Positions 26,033 to 35,485 of a stretch of DNA of 64,000 nt are shown piece after piece. Position 1 is the first letter of the stretch. Each line of letters begins with the position of its first letter. The position numbers were made by a program, and so were the translations under genes. This stretch comes from Streptomyces sp. CNQ-509. GTDB lineage: Bacteria; Actinomycetota; Actinomycetes; Streptomycetales; Streptomycetaceae. The DNA is taken from assembly GCF_001011035.1 (NCBI RefSeq), contig NZ_CP011492.1, forward strand, positions 4,615,516-4,679,515, given 5' to 3'. The notes under the pieces are model-generated. The model made no database searches and was not told the origin of the DNA. It saw only the letters and a program-made list of their open reading frames with translations.

Positions 26033-27517
26033 ATGGGGCTCCTCCTCGGCATCGACATCGGCACCTCGTCGTCCAAGGGCGTGCTCGTCCGCGGTGACGG
26101 CACGCTCGTCGCCCAGGCCGTACGCGAACACGCCACCTCCACCCCGCGGCCGGGGTGGGTCGAGCACGATGCCGAGGAGGTGTGGTGGGCGGACTTCACG
26201 GCGCTGGCCGCGGAGCTGACCACCGCGGCGGAGGAGGGGATCGACGCCGTGGGGGTCAGCGGCATCGGGCCCTGCCTGCTGCCCGTCGACGCCGCCGGCG
26301 CCCCGCTGCGGCCCGCGATCCTCTACGGGGTCGACACCCGGGCCGGCGCCGAGATCGAGGCGCAGACCGCCAGGTACGGCGCGGAGGCGGTCATCGCGCA
26401 GTGCGGCTCGCCGCTGACCAGCCAGGCCGTGGGGCCGAAGCTGGAGTGGCTGCGCCGGCACGAGCCGGAGGTCTACGCCCGTACCCGCCGCTGGTACATG
26501 GCCAGTTCGCTCCTGGCGCACCGGCTCACCGGCGCGTACGTCCTGGACCACCACTCCGCGAGCCAGTGCACGCCGCTGTACGACCTGCGCGAGCGGCGCT
26601 GGATCGCGGAGCGGTGTGAGGAGATCGCGCCGGGCCTTGAGTGGCCGGAACTGGTGTGGCCCGCCGACGTCGTCGGCGAGGTCACACCGGCCGCCGCTGC
26701 CGCCACGGGCCTGCCCGCGGGCATCCCCGTCGTCGCCGGCACCGTCGACGCCTGGGCGGAGTCCACGGCGGTCGGCGCCACCGGCGCGGGCGATCTGATG
26801 CTCATGTACGGCACGACCATGTTCCTGGTCAACGTGGTCGAGGAGCCGGTGTCCAGCCCGAAGCTGTGGGGTACGGCGGGCGCGTTCGCCGGTACGTACT
26901 GCCTCGCCGCGGGCATGGCCACCTCCGGCGCCGTCACGGGCTGGCTGCGCGACCTCACCGGCTCCGACTACGCCACCCTCGTCGCCGAGGCCGCCGCCGT
27001 CCCGCCGGGTGCCGAAGGGCTGCTGATGCTCCCCTACTTCGCGGGCGAGCGCACCCCGCTCTTCGACCCCGACGCCCGCGGCCTCGTCCACGGCCTCACG
27101 CTGCGCCACACCCGCGGCCACCTCTACCGCGCCGCGCTGGAGGCCACCGCGTACGGCGTCCGCCACAACCTCGCCGCGATGACCGGGGCCGGCGGCGCAC
27201 CGGCCCGCCTCGTCGCGGTCGGCGGCGGCGCGCGCGAGCTGTGGACGCAGATCGTCTCCGACGTCACCGGCAGGGAGCAGGAGATCCCCAGGCACCTGAT
27301 CGGCGCCGCGTACGGTGATGCGTTCCTGGCGGCGGTCGGCGCCGGTACGGCGGCACCGGCGGACATCGCCGCCTGGAACCCGGTCGAGTCGACCGTCACC
27401 CCGGACCCCGCCGCGGGCGCCGTCTACGCGGACCTCTACGGCCACTACCTCGACCTCTACCCGGCGACGAAGGACGTCGCCCACGCGCTCGCCGCCCGCC
27501 AGCACGCGGACGCCTGA
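26033..27517 (+). CDS. FGGY-family carbohydrate kinase (ketopentose kinase)
   Basis: This 494-residue FGGY kinase has the phosphate-1 loop GIDIGTSSSKGVL at the N-terminus, GVSGIGPCLLPVD, the catalytic aspartate segment GTVDAWAES, and the C-terminal adenosine motif VAVGGGARELWTQIVSDV. It begins 5 bp after the binding-protein stop and closes the operon. In a pathway with an aldose isomerase it should phosphorylate the ketose produced, plausibly D-ribulose to D-ribulose-5-phosphate. The family also includes xylulokinases and L-ribulokinases, so specificity is inference. Confidence 0.88.
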   Translation: MGLLLGIDIGTSSSKGVLVRGDGTLVAQAVREHATSTPRPGWVEHDAEEVWWADFTALAAELTTAAEEGIDAVGVSGIGPCLLPVDAAGAPLRPAILYGVDTRAGAEIEAQTARYGAEAVIAQCGSPLTSQAVGPKLEWLRRHEPEVYARTRRWYMASSLLAHRLTGAYVLDHHSASQCTPLYDLRERRWIAERCEEIAPGLEWPELVWPADVVGEVTPAAAAATGLPAGIPVVAGTVDAWAESTAVGATGAGDLMLMYGTTMFLVNVVEEPVSSPKLWGTAGAFAGTYCLAAGMATSGAVTGWLRDLTGSDYATLVAEAAAVPPGAEGLLMLPYFAGERTPLFDPDARGLVHGLTLRHTRGHLYRAALEATAYGVRHNLAAMTGAGGAPARLVAVGGGARELWTQIVSDVTGREQEIPRHLIGAAYGDAFLAAVGAGTAAPADIAAWNPVESTVTPDPAAGAVYADLYGHYLDLYPATKDVAHALAARQHADA

Positions 27518-27665
27518 CGCGTACGGAACGGCCGCAGCTATCACGCTTCTGTGACCGCATGGTTGCTTTCCTGCCATCGAAGACGCCACCCGGCTTCGCT
27601 AATCTCGTTGAGGCACGACGGGGGCAGGTGGCTCCCCTCCCCGAGACGACGGAGGGAACCGCGCC

Positions 27666-28316
27666 ATGAAAGCGCGTAGTGCAGGTGCATCGGCGGTGGC
27701 CGCGGCGCTGGGAGCCGTGCTGCTGCTGGCCGGCTGCGGCGGTGACGACGGGGGTCCGTCGTCCGGTGACAGGATCGAGGGCGCGAAGACGGGCAACAAG
27801 GAGCCGTCCGGTGACCCGTCCGAAAAGGAGCCCGGCGCTCCGGAGTTCGACCTGCCGGACGACGTGAAGGTCGAGATCGCCGAGGACGCGACGGGGGACG
27901 AGGAGAAGGACGCGATCCTGCGGGACCACGGCTACGCGCTGATGGCCCAGCAGGAGGCGTACGCCGCCACCGAGGCCACACCGAACTTCGAGCAGTACTG
28001 GGACGGCGAGGCCGCCGCCACGTTCGAGGCCGACTTCGCCGCGTACCGCAAGGACGGCATCACCATCACCGGGCTCGACACCTTCTACTTCCGCGAGGTC
28101 ACCTCGCTGAAGGGCGACCGCGCCGTTGTCGCGTACTGCGAGGACCAGAGCGAGGCGTACGTGAAGGACGCCGAGACCGGAAAGGTCGACAAGACCCCGG
28201 CCGACCTGGACTCTTACATCGACGCACGTGCCACGATGGAGAAGAGCGGGGACATCTGGAAGGTCGTGGACTACCAGGCAACCAGGGGGAGCAAGGAATG
28301 TCGCGACGAAGCCTGA
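27666..28316 (+). CDS. Conserved lipoprotein of unknown function
   Basis: This 216-residue protein has a lipoprotein signal ending LLLAGC, a disordered acidic linker (about residues 25-70), then a folded part resembling SnoaL/NTF2-like lipoproteins of Streptomyces (YAATEATPNFEQYWDGEAAATFEADF, KVVDYQATRG). No catalytic motif is visible. A GGAGGGA ribosome site lies upstream. It overlaps the next gene by 19 bp, so the two are co-expressed at the cell surface. Confidence 0.8.
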   Translation: MKARSAGASAVAAALGAVLLLAGCGGDDGGPSSGDRIEGAKTGNKEPSGDPSEKEPGAPEFDLPDDVKVEIAEDATGDEEKDAILRDHGYALMAQQEAYAATEATPNFEQYWDGEAAATFEADFAAYRKDGITITGLDTFYFREVTSLKGDRAVVAYCEDQSEAYVKDAETGKVDKTPADLDSYIDARATMEKSGDIWKVVDYQATRGSKECRDEA

Positions 28317-29287
28317 CACACCGATCAACCGTCACCGCCACGGTCGCCGCGCTGGCCTGCGCGATGCTGCTCGCCTCAGCCGGCGGCGCGGCGGCGAAAC
28401 GGCCTACCGGCACCACCACGCCCGGCGCGGACACCGGTAACGGGGACATCGGCTCCAGCGTGCAGTTCACCTACCACAGCCCCGGTGGCGGACAGCCCAT
28501 GACCAGCTCGGCCGGCAACTGGTCGCCGCCGGTGTGCTGGTTCGAGCCTCGCTACACCAACGACGCGCTGGCCAAGCACAACGAGGAGATGGAGGACAAG
28601 GGCCCGCTGGAGGGCATCGACCACGAGACCGCGGAGAACCGCAAAGAGGAGACCGACGCCCACAAGGACAAGGACGGCATGTGGTGGGAGCGCACCCCCG
28701 TCATGTCGCCGCGCTCCTGTGAGATCGGCGAGCTGTGGATCTGGGTGGACCGCGGCGACCCCGACCCGCCCGCCGACGCCGTCGACCCGGAGATCCTCGC
28801 GGGCCTGGCGTACGACAGGACCAAGCTCCCGGCGCCGCCGGTCGACCTGAAGCCGGACGCGGACCGCAACGTGGTGAACCTGCCCACGAAGATCGAGTTC
28901 AGCGAGCCGCTGGACCGCGTGTGGACGACGGCGAGCCTCGTCAACGAGCAGGCGGGCGTCAACATCGCGGCCACGACCGTCGCCGAGCCGGTCTCGCTGC
29001 GCATCGACGCGGGCACGGAGTACGCCGAGCCGTCCTCCTGCACGTACGACCTGGTGCAGGCGGACGGCGGCTACCAGGTCGACAGCGACGGCTCCGGCTG
29101 CAACATCACGTACCGCAAGTCCTCGGGCGAGGGCGCGTACTCCATGGAGGCGCAGATCGTCTGGGACGTCACCTGGAGCCCGACCGCGAGCCCGGACGGG
29201 ACGCCGCAGAACGACGACCTGCCGGACGGGCTGTCGGTGTCCGAGCAGGACGTGACCGTGAAGGAGATCCAGACGGTCGTCCGCTGA
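28298..29287 (+). CDS. Secreted protein of unknown function
   Basis: This 329-residue protein has a clear signal peptide (residues about 1-33, cleavage after GGAAA). The mature part is hydrophilic, with five cysteines (PPVCWFEP, SPRSCEIG, PSSCTYD, GSGCNITYR region) suggesting disulfides. I do not recognise the family. The 19-bp overlap with the upstream lipoprotein gene suggests both proteins work together outside the membrane. Confidence 0.8.
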   Translation: MSRRSLTHRSTVTATVAALACAMLLASAGGAAAKRPTGTTTPGADTGNGDIGSSVQFTYHSPGGGQPMTSSAGNWSPPVCWFEPRYTNDALAKHNEEMEDKGPLEGIDHETAENRKEETDAHKDKDGMWWERTPVMSPRSCEIGELWIWVDRGDPDPPADAVDPEILAGLAYDRTKLPAPPVDLKPDADRNVVNLPTKIEFSEPLDRVWTTASLVNEQAGVNIAATTVAEPVSLRIDAGTEYAEPSSCTYDLVQADGGYQVDSDGSGCNITYRKSSGEGAYSMEAQIVWDVTWSPTASPDGTPQNDDLPDGLSVSEQDVTVKEIQTVVR

Positions 29288-29309
29288 CCTCGCTGTTTAT
29301 GCTCGTGAC

Positions 29310-29340
29310 GGCGCCCTCGGCCGGAGAGGCCGGGGGCGCC
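29310..29340 (+). terminator. Terminator after the secreted-protein pair
   Basis: A 13-bp GC stem (ggcgccctcggcc with ggccgggggcgcc, 5-nt loop) starts 23 bp after the stop of the secreted protein and ends 30 bp before the reductase start. Confidence 0.8.
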
Positions 29341-29370
29341 GCGATCTTCTGCTGAACAAAGGAATCCGCC

Positions 29371-29958
29371 GTGCGCAAGCTCGTCTACTACATCGCCGCC
29401 ACCCTCGACGGCTTCATCGCGGGACCGGACGGCGCCGACCCGACGGGCCCCGGCGGCTTCTGGCCGCTGCCCGCGGACTACGTGCAGTACCTCGCCGCGC
29501 ACTACCCCGAGACGCTGCCCTTCATGGCCCGCGAGGCGCTGGGCGTCACTGCGGAGGGCAGCAGCTTCGACACGGTGCTGGAGGGGCGCAAGTCGTACGA
29601 GATCGGGCTGGCGGCCGGCGTCCCCGACGCGTACCCGCACCTGCGCCACCTGGTCTTCTCCACGACCCTGGGGGAGAGCCCGGCCGCGGCGGTCGAGGTC
29701 GTCGCCGGGGATCCGGTCGCGCGGGTGGCGGAGCTGAAGCAGGAGGACGGCAAGGACATCTGGCTGATCGGCGGCGGCGCGCTGGCGGGGGCGCTGTACG
29801 GGGAGATCGACCGGCTGATCGTGAAGCTGGCGCCGGTGACGACGGGCGCGGGGATCCCGCTCTTCGGCCGCGAGGCGGCGTTCGACCCGCGGGTGTGGAA
29901 GCTGACGGCGCACGAGGCGGTGGAGAGCGGGGCGTTGTTCCTGACGTACGACCGATGA
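29371..29958 (+). CDS. Dihydrofolate-reductase-fold protein (RibD C-terminal family)
   Basis: This 195-residue protein begins VRKLVYYIAATLDGFIAGPDG, typical of the bacterial RibD-C/DHFR-like family of NAD(P)H-dependent reductases. Further family blocks are VLEGRKSYEIG, VFSTTL and KDIWLIGGGALAG. The physiological substrate is unknown; members are not genuine folate reductases as a rule. Start GTG 29371 has an AAAGGAA ribosome site. Confidence 0.88.
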   Translation: MRKLVYYIAATLDGFIAGPDGADPTGPGGFWPLPADYVQYLAAHYPETLPFMAREALGVTAEGSSFDTVLEGRKSYEIGLAAGVPDAYPHLRHLVFSTTLGESPAAAVEVVAGDPVARVAELKQEDGKDIWLIGGGALAGALYGEIDRLIVKLAPVTTGAGIPLFGREAAFDPRVWKLTAHEAVESGALFLTYDR

Positions 29959-30013
29959 GAAACGGGCCGCCGGGGCATCCAAACGTTCGGAAGTAGTCAC
30001 GACCGAACGGAGA

Positions 30014-30238
30014 ATGACCCATGCGTCGGCGGAGGAGATCGTCGCGCTGGTCGCGCTGGACCTGAAGGTGGCCACGGGCCGGTGGGGGAACCTGACGCCG
30101 GAGCGCCTGGACGCGGTGGCGGGATCGTTCGGTCCCGAGTACCAGGAGGCGTTCGACTTCGGCACGGGCGCCGCGAGGCCGGTGGACCCGGCGTTCACGG
30201 AGTTCACCCCGCCGCGGTTCCTCCGCCCGACGCGGTAG
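30014..30238 (+). CDS. Small conserved hypothetical protein
   Basis: This 74-residue frame (SAEEIVALVALDLKVATGRW, GPEYQEAFDFGTG) shows balanced amino acid use and typical codon bias. It starts immediately after a GGAGA motif with unusually short spacing. No family is recognised. Moderately likely to be real. Confidence 0.5.
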   Translation: MTHASAEEIVALVALDLKVATGRWGNLTPERLDAVAGSFGPEYQEAFDFGTGAARPVDPAFTEFTPPRFLRPTR

Positions 30239-30367
30239 GGACGCAAGAGCAGGGCGGACAGGGACAGGCCAGGGCCGGGCGGCAGCGGCGTGCGTCGTGG
30301 GGGAACGCACGCCGCTGCCCCCTTCCTCGGCAGGACTCAGCAGCTCGGTGTCACCCGAACGGCCCGC

Positions 30368-31579
30368 TTACAGGCGGACGACCACCAGGGCGGTGTCGTC
30401 GGTGAGGCCGGTGGGGGGGATGAGGTCGGCCAGCAGTGCGTCGGCGAGCTGCTCGGGATCTGCGGCGCCGTGACGGGCGATCGAATCGGCCAGCCGCGCC
30501 AGGCCGACGTCGATGTCCTCGTTCCGGCGCTCGACGAGACCGTCGGTGTACAGGACGAGGGCACAGCCCTCGGTGAACGCCACCCGGGCCTCGGGGCGGG
30601 CGCTGCGCTCGGGGCGCACGCCGAGAGGCGGATCGGTGGCCTGTGCGAGGTAGGTGACGGTGCCGTCCGGACGCCAGAGCGCGGGAGGCAGGTGGCCGGC
30701 GCTGCTGTACGTGAGGGAGCAGCCGGCCCAGTCGATGAACACGGCGGCGGCGGTGGCGGTGGCCGCGGCGTCGACGTTCCGGGCGTACCGGCCGAGGACT
30801 TCCAGGGCCTGGGCGGGGCCGCCCGCGACGAGCGAGGCGGCGGAGAGCGCGCTGCGGAGCTGGCCCATGACACCCGCTGCCCGCAGTCCGTGGCCGACCA
30901 CGTCGCCGACGGCGACGACGGTGCCGTCGCCGCCGGGCCGGTCGGCGATGTCGTACCAGTCGCCGCAGACGTTCAGGGACGCGACAGCGGGCCGGTAGCG
31001 CACCGCGGCCCGGTGGTGACCGAGCGGGTTGGGCGCGGGCAGCATCGCATCCTGAAGCTGGAGGGCGACCTCGTGCTCGCGTGCGTGCGCCAGGCGCAGA
31101 CGCTCGTTGAGCTCCTGCAGCTCCCGGCCTCGGGCGTAGAGGTCGGCCTCAAGCACCTGGGTGCGCTCGTCGCCGCCGCGCGCCCGGACGAGTTCGGTGA
31201 CCTCCTCGACCCGGTGCAGCAGCAGGGCCACGGTCCCGTCCGGCGCGAAGACGGGCGCGTTCACCAGGCTCCAGTACCGCTCCTCCCACACCCCGGGCTG
31301 GTCGGGCGACTCCACGTCGTAGCGCTGCAGGGCCATGGCGTCGCGCTGCCCGGTGGCCGCGACCCGGCGCAGGGAGGCGGCCAGGTTGCGCGTGCCGCTC
31401 GCCTCGGGGTTGTCGGGGTTGTCGGGAAAGACGTCGAAGACATAGCGGCCGATCAACTGACTGCGGCTCCGCCCCGACGTCGAGCAGTACGCATCGTTGG
31501 CGTCCAGGTAGGCCAGGTCCGTGGTGAACAGCGCCGCCGCCGTCGGCATGGCCTGGAAGACGGCCTCGTAGTCGATCAC
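30368..31579 (-). CDS. PAS-domain PP2C (SpoIIE/RsbU-type) protein phosphatase
   Basis: This 403-residue protein has an N-terminal PAS domain (about residues 5-125, starting DYEAVFQAMPTAAALFT), a coiled linker (ELQELNERLRLAHAREHE), and a C-terminal PP2C domain. The PP2C domain shows metal-binding CGDWYDI, VGDVVGHG and DDTALVVVR. Such enzymes dephosphorylate anti-sigma-factor antagonists. GTG 31579 follows an ACGGAGAG ribosome site. It stands alone; partner proteins may be the RsbW-like ATPases elsewhere in the window. Confidence 0.92.
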   Translation of the reverse strand: MIDYEAVFQAMPTAAALFTTDLAYLDANDAYCSTSGRSRSQLIGRYVFDVFPDNPDNPEASGTRNLAASLRRVAATGQRDAMALQRYDVESPDQPGVWEERYWSLVNAPVFAPDGTVALLLHRVEEVTELVRARGGDERTQVLEADLYARGRELQELNERLRLAHAREHEVALQLQDAMLPAPNPLGHHRAAVRYRPAVASLNVCGDWYDIADRPGGDGTVVAVGDVVGHGLRAAGVMGQLRSALSAASLVAGGPAQALEVLGRYARNVDAAATATAAAVFIDWAGCSLTYSSAGHLPPALWRPDGTVTYLAQATDPPLGVRPERSARPEARVAFTEGCALVLYTDGLVERRNEDIDVGLARLADSIARHGAADPEQLADALLADLIPPTGLTDDTALVVVRL

Positions 31580-31806
31580 GGGTCCGCTCTCCGTCCGTTG
31601 CCCGCGCCACGTAGGTCCCGGTCCCATATCCCTTCACGGTAAGGCCGGACGGCGGGATCCGCCCGTCGTGTTCGGCCGGCCGGGGGGTCGTCGGCCCCCG
31701 TCCGGTGCGCTTCGCGTGCGGCCGGGCCGCCCGGTGGGCAGGGTCGGGAAGCGGACGGGGCTTTGCCGGTCGCCGCCGCACACGCCGACTGCCGACGAGG
31801 AACGAC

Positions 31807-32515
31807 ATGGCCCGGGATCCGACGGAAGCCCCGCGCGCGGAGTTCGCCGCCAGCCTCGGCGACGGCAGCCCGAGCCCGTGGCGCGCGGCTCGTCACCACC
31901 GGAGACGGAGCCCTCGGCTACCCGCCCCGCGCCCCCTACTCCCGCTTCATCGCCACCGCCGCACTCCGCTCCGTACCCCGGGCGCTGCTGGAGCAGGCGG
32001 AGGACGGCGCCGTGATCGTCGCCCCGATCGGCTTCGGACTGATCCGGGCGGCGGTCACCGCCCCCGGCCACGCCGAAGGCCGCTTCCTGCCGACCCCCGC
32101 CCTCTTCATGCCCCTCCGGGCCCCCGCGGGCGGCGGCCCGGACCTGACCGGCGCGCGGGACCGGCCACCGGAGTCCACGTCGCTGCGGGTGAGTGACGTG
32201 CTGGCCGGCCGGTGGGCGTTCCCGCTCTCCCTCGCCCTGCCCGGCTACAACGCCGTCGCGTGGCGGGCGGACGACGGCGCGGTGGCCGGCATGTGCCTGT
32301 GGACGGAGGACGGTTCGACGGTCCTGGCGCAGGCGGACGGCGACGTCCGGCAGACGGGCCCGCGGCGGGTGTGGGACACCGTGGCGGAGGTCGCGTCCCT
32401 GTTCCCGGGCGGCCGGCCGGCCCGGGAGGACTTCGGCATCACCGTCACGCCGCGCGCCCAGCGGTTCTGGTACGGGACGCCGGAGGGCCCGTCCTGGCCG
32501 CTGCCGGCGGGGTGA
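31807..32515 (+). pseudogene. Broken PCMT-like methyltransferase
   Basis: The first 28 codons (MARDPTEAPRAEFAASLGDG, then SPSPWRAA) look like the start of an isoaspartyl-type methyltransferase. The sequence then jumps, in a different reading frame, to the family's C-terminal half (LVTTGDGALGYPPRAPYSRF, ALLEQAEDGAVIVAP, then the remaining domain to 32515). The SAM-binding core of about 100 residues is missing and the frames do not join, so the gene is dead. The intact relatives include methyltransferases associated with ATP-grasp peptide maturation; none of those partners is visible here. Confidence 0.65.
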
Positions 32516-32625
32516 CCCGGGCGCGCCGTGGCGCCGCGGGTCCGGGCGGGTCCCGGCAGGTCCCCCGCAGGTCGGCAGGGACCGCCGCCGCGGCTACGGC
32601 GGCTCACGCCGCCAGCTCCGGCGGC

Positions 32626-34692
32626 TCACACCGCCAGCTCCGGCGGCAGCGGCTCCGCGTGCAGCACCGTCAGCCCCGACACCGCCCGCGTCAGGCACAC
32701 GTACAGCCGCCGCAGCCCCGTCCGTACGTCCGGCTCCGCCGCCACGATCGTCGCCGGGTCGTCCAGCACGACGTAGTCGTACTCCAGGCCCTTCGCCAGC
32801 GACGCCGGCACCAGCGTCAGCCGCGCCTCCGACGACGTCTCCTCACCCGGCGACAGGAACGGCAGCCCCGCCGCCGCCAGCGCCGCCCCGAGCGCGGCCA
32901 CCCGCCCGTCCGCCGCGATCAGCCCCACCGAGCCCTCCCGGGTCCGCAGCACCGACCCGCACGCCTCCGCCACCGAGCCGTCCAGCGCGGCCCGCGGCAG
33001 CGCCCGTACCGCCAGGTCCCCGGCCGACTCGCGGATCGACGTCGCCTCCTTCAGCCCCGGCGCGATCGAAGGCAGCAGCCGCGACGCGTACGCGATGACC
33101 TCCCGCGGCACCCGGAAGCCCTGCGTCAGCTCCTCCACCACCGCGTCCGGCTTCCCCAGGTGCGCGAGGGCGACCGCCCAGCTCTCCGTCGCCCACGGCG
33201 TCGTCCCCTGCGCGATGTCCCCCAGCACCGTCGCCGACCCCGTCGAACACCGCCGCCCCACCGCCCGGTACTGCATCGGCGACAGATCCTGCGCCTCGTC
33301 CAGCACCACGTGCCCCAGCGACGGCGTCCGCTCGACCACGTCCCGCGCCTCGTCGATCAGCACCGCGTCCGCCGCCGACCACCGCGCAGAGCGCACCCCC
33401 CGCGGCGCCTTCTCCCACAGCAGCAGCCGCTGCTCGTCCGCGTCGAGGATCCCCTCCGCGTGCGCGGCGAGGAAGCCGGCGTCCGACAGCAGCCGCAGCA
33501 CCAGCTTCACCGGGTCCACCGCCGGCCAGATCGCCTTCACCGCCGCCTTGACCGCCGGGTTCCGCGCCACCGCGTCCTGCACCCGGTCGTCCGGCGCCTC
33601 CCCGGCCCGCTCCATCCGTACGAGCACGGCGTGCGCGATGCGCTGCGGCAGCGCCTCCCGCGCCGAGTTGTAGCGGATGTCCCGCGCGAGCAGCTCCCGT
33701 ACCAGCTCCTCCACCTCGTATGCGGGCACCCGCCACCGCCGCGACCCGCGCACCACCACGACCGGCTCGGTCGGCATCGTCACCCCGGCCCGTACCGCCC
33801 GCCGCAGCACCTCCGCCATCCGCGCGTCGCCCTTGAGCCGCGCCACCGGCGCCGGATCGGACCCCCGCACCTCCACGTGCGCCACCAGCTCCGCCACCGT
33901 CGCCTGCTTCACGTCCAGCTCGCCCAGCGTCGGCAGCACCTGCTCGATGTACCGCAGGAAGGAGTCGTTCGGCCCGATCACCAGCGTCCCCGTGCGCGCC
34001 AGCCGCTCCCGGTGCGCATACAGCAGGTACGCCACCCGGTGCAGCCCCACCGCCGTCTTCCCCGTCCCCGGCGCCCCCTGCACGCACACCGTCCCGCCGA
34101 TCTCCGCCCGCACGATCTCGTCCTGCTCGGGCTGGATCGTCGCCACGATGTCCCGCATCGGCCCGACGCGCGGCCGCTCGATCTCCCGCTGGAGGAGGGC
34201 GCTCGACTTTGCCGCCTCGTGGGGGTCGGTCAGATGCTCGTCCTCGTACGCCGTGATCTCCCCGCGGTCGTACCCGAACCGGCGGCGGAGGGACACATCC
34301 ATGGGGTCCTGCTTCGACGCCCGGTAGAAGGGCTGCGAGACCGGCGCCCGCCAGTCGATCACCATCGGGTCCCCGTCGGCGTCGTGCACGTGCCGCCGCC
34401 CGATGTAGAAGTGCTCCCCGGGGCTCCCCTCCCGCGCGTAGTCGAGCCGCCCGAAGAAGAGCGGGGTGTCGGCGAGGTCGGCGAGGGCCTTGATCCGCAG
34501 GTCGATCTCGGCCTGGAGGACTTCGCCGCTCACCCAGCTCGCGGTGACGTCCGTGAGGTCGAGCGCCTCGGCGTCGGCGCGCATGGCGCGCAGTGCGGTA
34601 CGGGACGCGGCGAGGTGGGCCCGCTCGCGGACGAGGGGGGCGGGGGGAGCGGGGCTGGGGGCGGTGCCGGTCGTAGGGGTGGGGTCGGACAT
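32626..34692 (-). CDS. HelD/HelR-like superfamily 1 helicase
   Basis: This 688-residue UvrD/Rep-like ATPase has an N-terminal coiled-coil region (about residues 20-110), Walker A GAPGTGKTAVG, Walker B VVLDEAQDL and the C-terminal motif RRLYVCLTRAVSGLTVLH. Architecture and length match HelD-like RNA-polymerase-recycling factors of actinomycetes, some of which (HelR) protect against rifamycins. No rifamycin-associated promoter element was recognised upstream. Start ATG 34692. Confidence 0.85.
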   Translation of the reverse strand: MSDPTPTTGTAPSPAPPAPLVRERAHLAASRTALRAMRADAEALDLTDVTASWVSGEVLQAEIDLRIKALADLADTPLFFGRLDYAREGSPGEHFYIGRRHVHDADGDPMVIDWRAPVSQPFYRASKQDPMDVSLRRRFGYDRGEITAYEDEHLTDPHEAAKSSALLQREIERPRVGPMRDIVATIQPEQDEIVRAEIGGTVCVQGAPGTGKTAVGLHRVAYLLYAHRERLARTGTLVIGPNDSFLRYIEQVLPTLGELDVKQATVAELVAHVEVRGSDPAPVARLKGDARMAEVLRRAVRAGVTMPTEPVVVVRGSRRWRVPAYEVEELVRELLARDIRYNSAREALPQRIAHAVLVRMERAGEAPDDRVQDAVARNPAVKAAVKAIWPAVDPVKLVLRLLSDAGFLAAHAEGILDADEQRLLLWEKAPRGVRSARWSAADAVLIDEARDVVERTPSLGHVVLDEAQDLSPMQYRAVGRRCSTGSATVLGDIAQGTTPWATESWAVALAHLGKPDAVVEELTQGFRVPREVIAYASRLLPSIAPGLKEATSIRESAGDLAVRALPRAALDGSVAEACGSVLRTREGSVGLIAADGRVAALGAALAAAGLPFLSPGEETSSEARLTLVPASLAKGLEYDYVVLDDPATIVAAEPDVRTGLRRLYVCLTRAVSGLTVLHAEPLPPELAV

Positions 34693-34963
34693 GGTGGAAC
34701 AAGCCTCCGGCGGCTGGCGGTACGGTCACGGGCGTGGCGTAGGCCGCCGGTTTCCGACCGGCAGGCGGCACTCCCGGCGTGCGAGATCAGCCGGTGAGGC
34801 GGGGGCAGACGCGCGAGCATACGGGCGGGGAGGCGGACCGGTCCAACGAATTTCGCCGCGGGGGCGAATGGCCGGTACTGCGCTGGCGTCCGGCCGTGTG
34901 CGGCAGTTGTCTGTACGCCGACAAGCGTTTCGCTCTGCTACGGACCAGAAGGAGCCCCGCCCC

Positions 34964-35332
34964 ATGCGAAGAACCCGCTTATCCGCCACCCTGGCCACCC
35001 TCGCCCTGACCGCCACCCTCGCCGGCACGGCCACGGCGACCGCCGCGCCGCCCGCGGCCGACGCCCCGGCGGCGCCTTCGTGCGTCAAGGGGTACGTCTG
35101 CGTCCAGCCGCTCAACGGCTTCACCATCCGCGTGCCGGAGGGCAGCCGCCAGGACTTCGACCCGCCCTTGGCCATCGCGTCGGTGGTCAACGAAACGAGC
35201 ACCGGGTACTGCCTGACCGGCACGTACAACAGGGGCATCGCCCCCGGTAGCGTCTTCGAGCCGCGGGCTGCCTACTCCCTGCGCTCGCTGACCCCGTCGC
35301 CGAACGGCTACTGCCTGGCGACGGACGACTGA
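34964..35332 (+). CDS. Small secreted cysteine-containing protein
   Basis: This 122-residue protein has a signal peptide (about residues 1-29, cleavage after TATAAP). The mature domain of roughly 90 residues has four cysteines (SCVKGYVCV, GYCLTG, GYCLATDD), resembling small secreted inhibitor-like proteins (I36 family style) of streptomycetes. AGAAGGAG ribosome site. Function not established. Confidence 0.8.
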   Translation: MRRTRLSATLATLALTATLAGTATATAAPPAADAPAAPSCVKGYVCVQPLNGFTIRVPEGSRQDFDPPLAIASVVNETSTGYCLTGTYNRGIAPGSVFEPRAAYSLRSLTPSPNGYCLATDD

Positions 35333-35485
35333 CAGACGGCTCGGCAACCCCCTTCGGCCCGGCATCGACGGCCGCCACCGGCCGGGGCCGACCCGGCCGG
35401 TGAGGACCCCGGGCGCATCCGGTACAACTTTGTTCGCGGCGGAACGCGACGGCGCCACCGGGGTGCGGTACCGAAGGGGGCAGGG

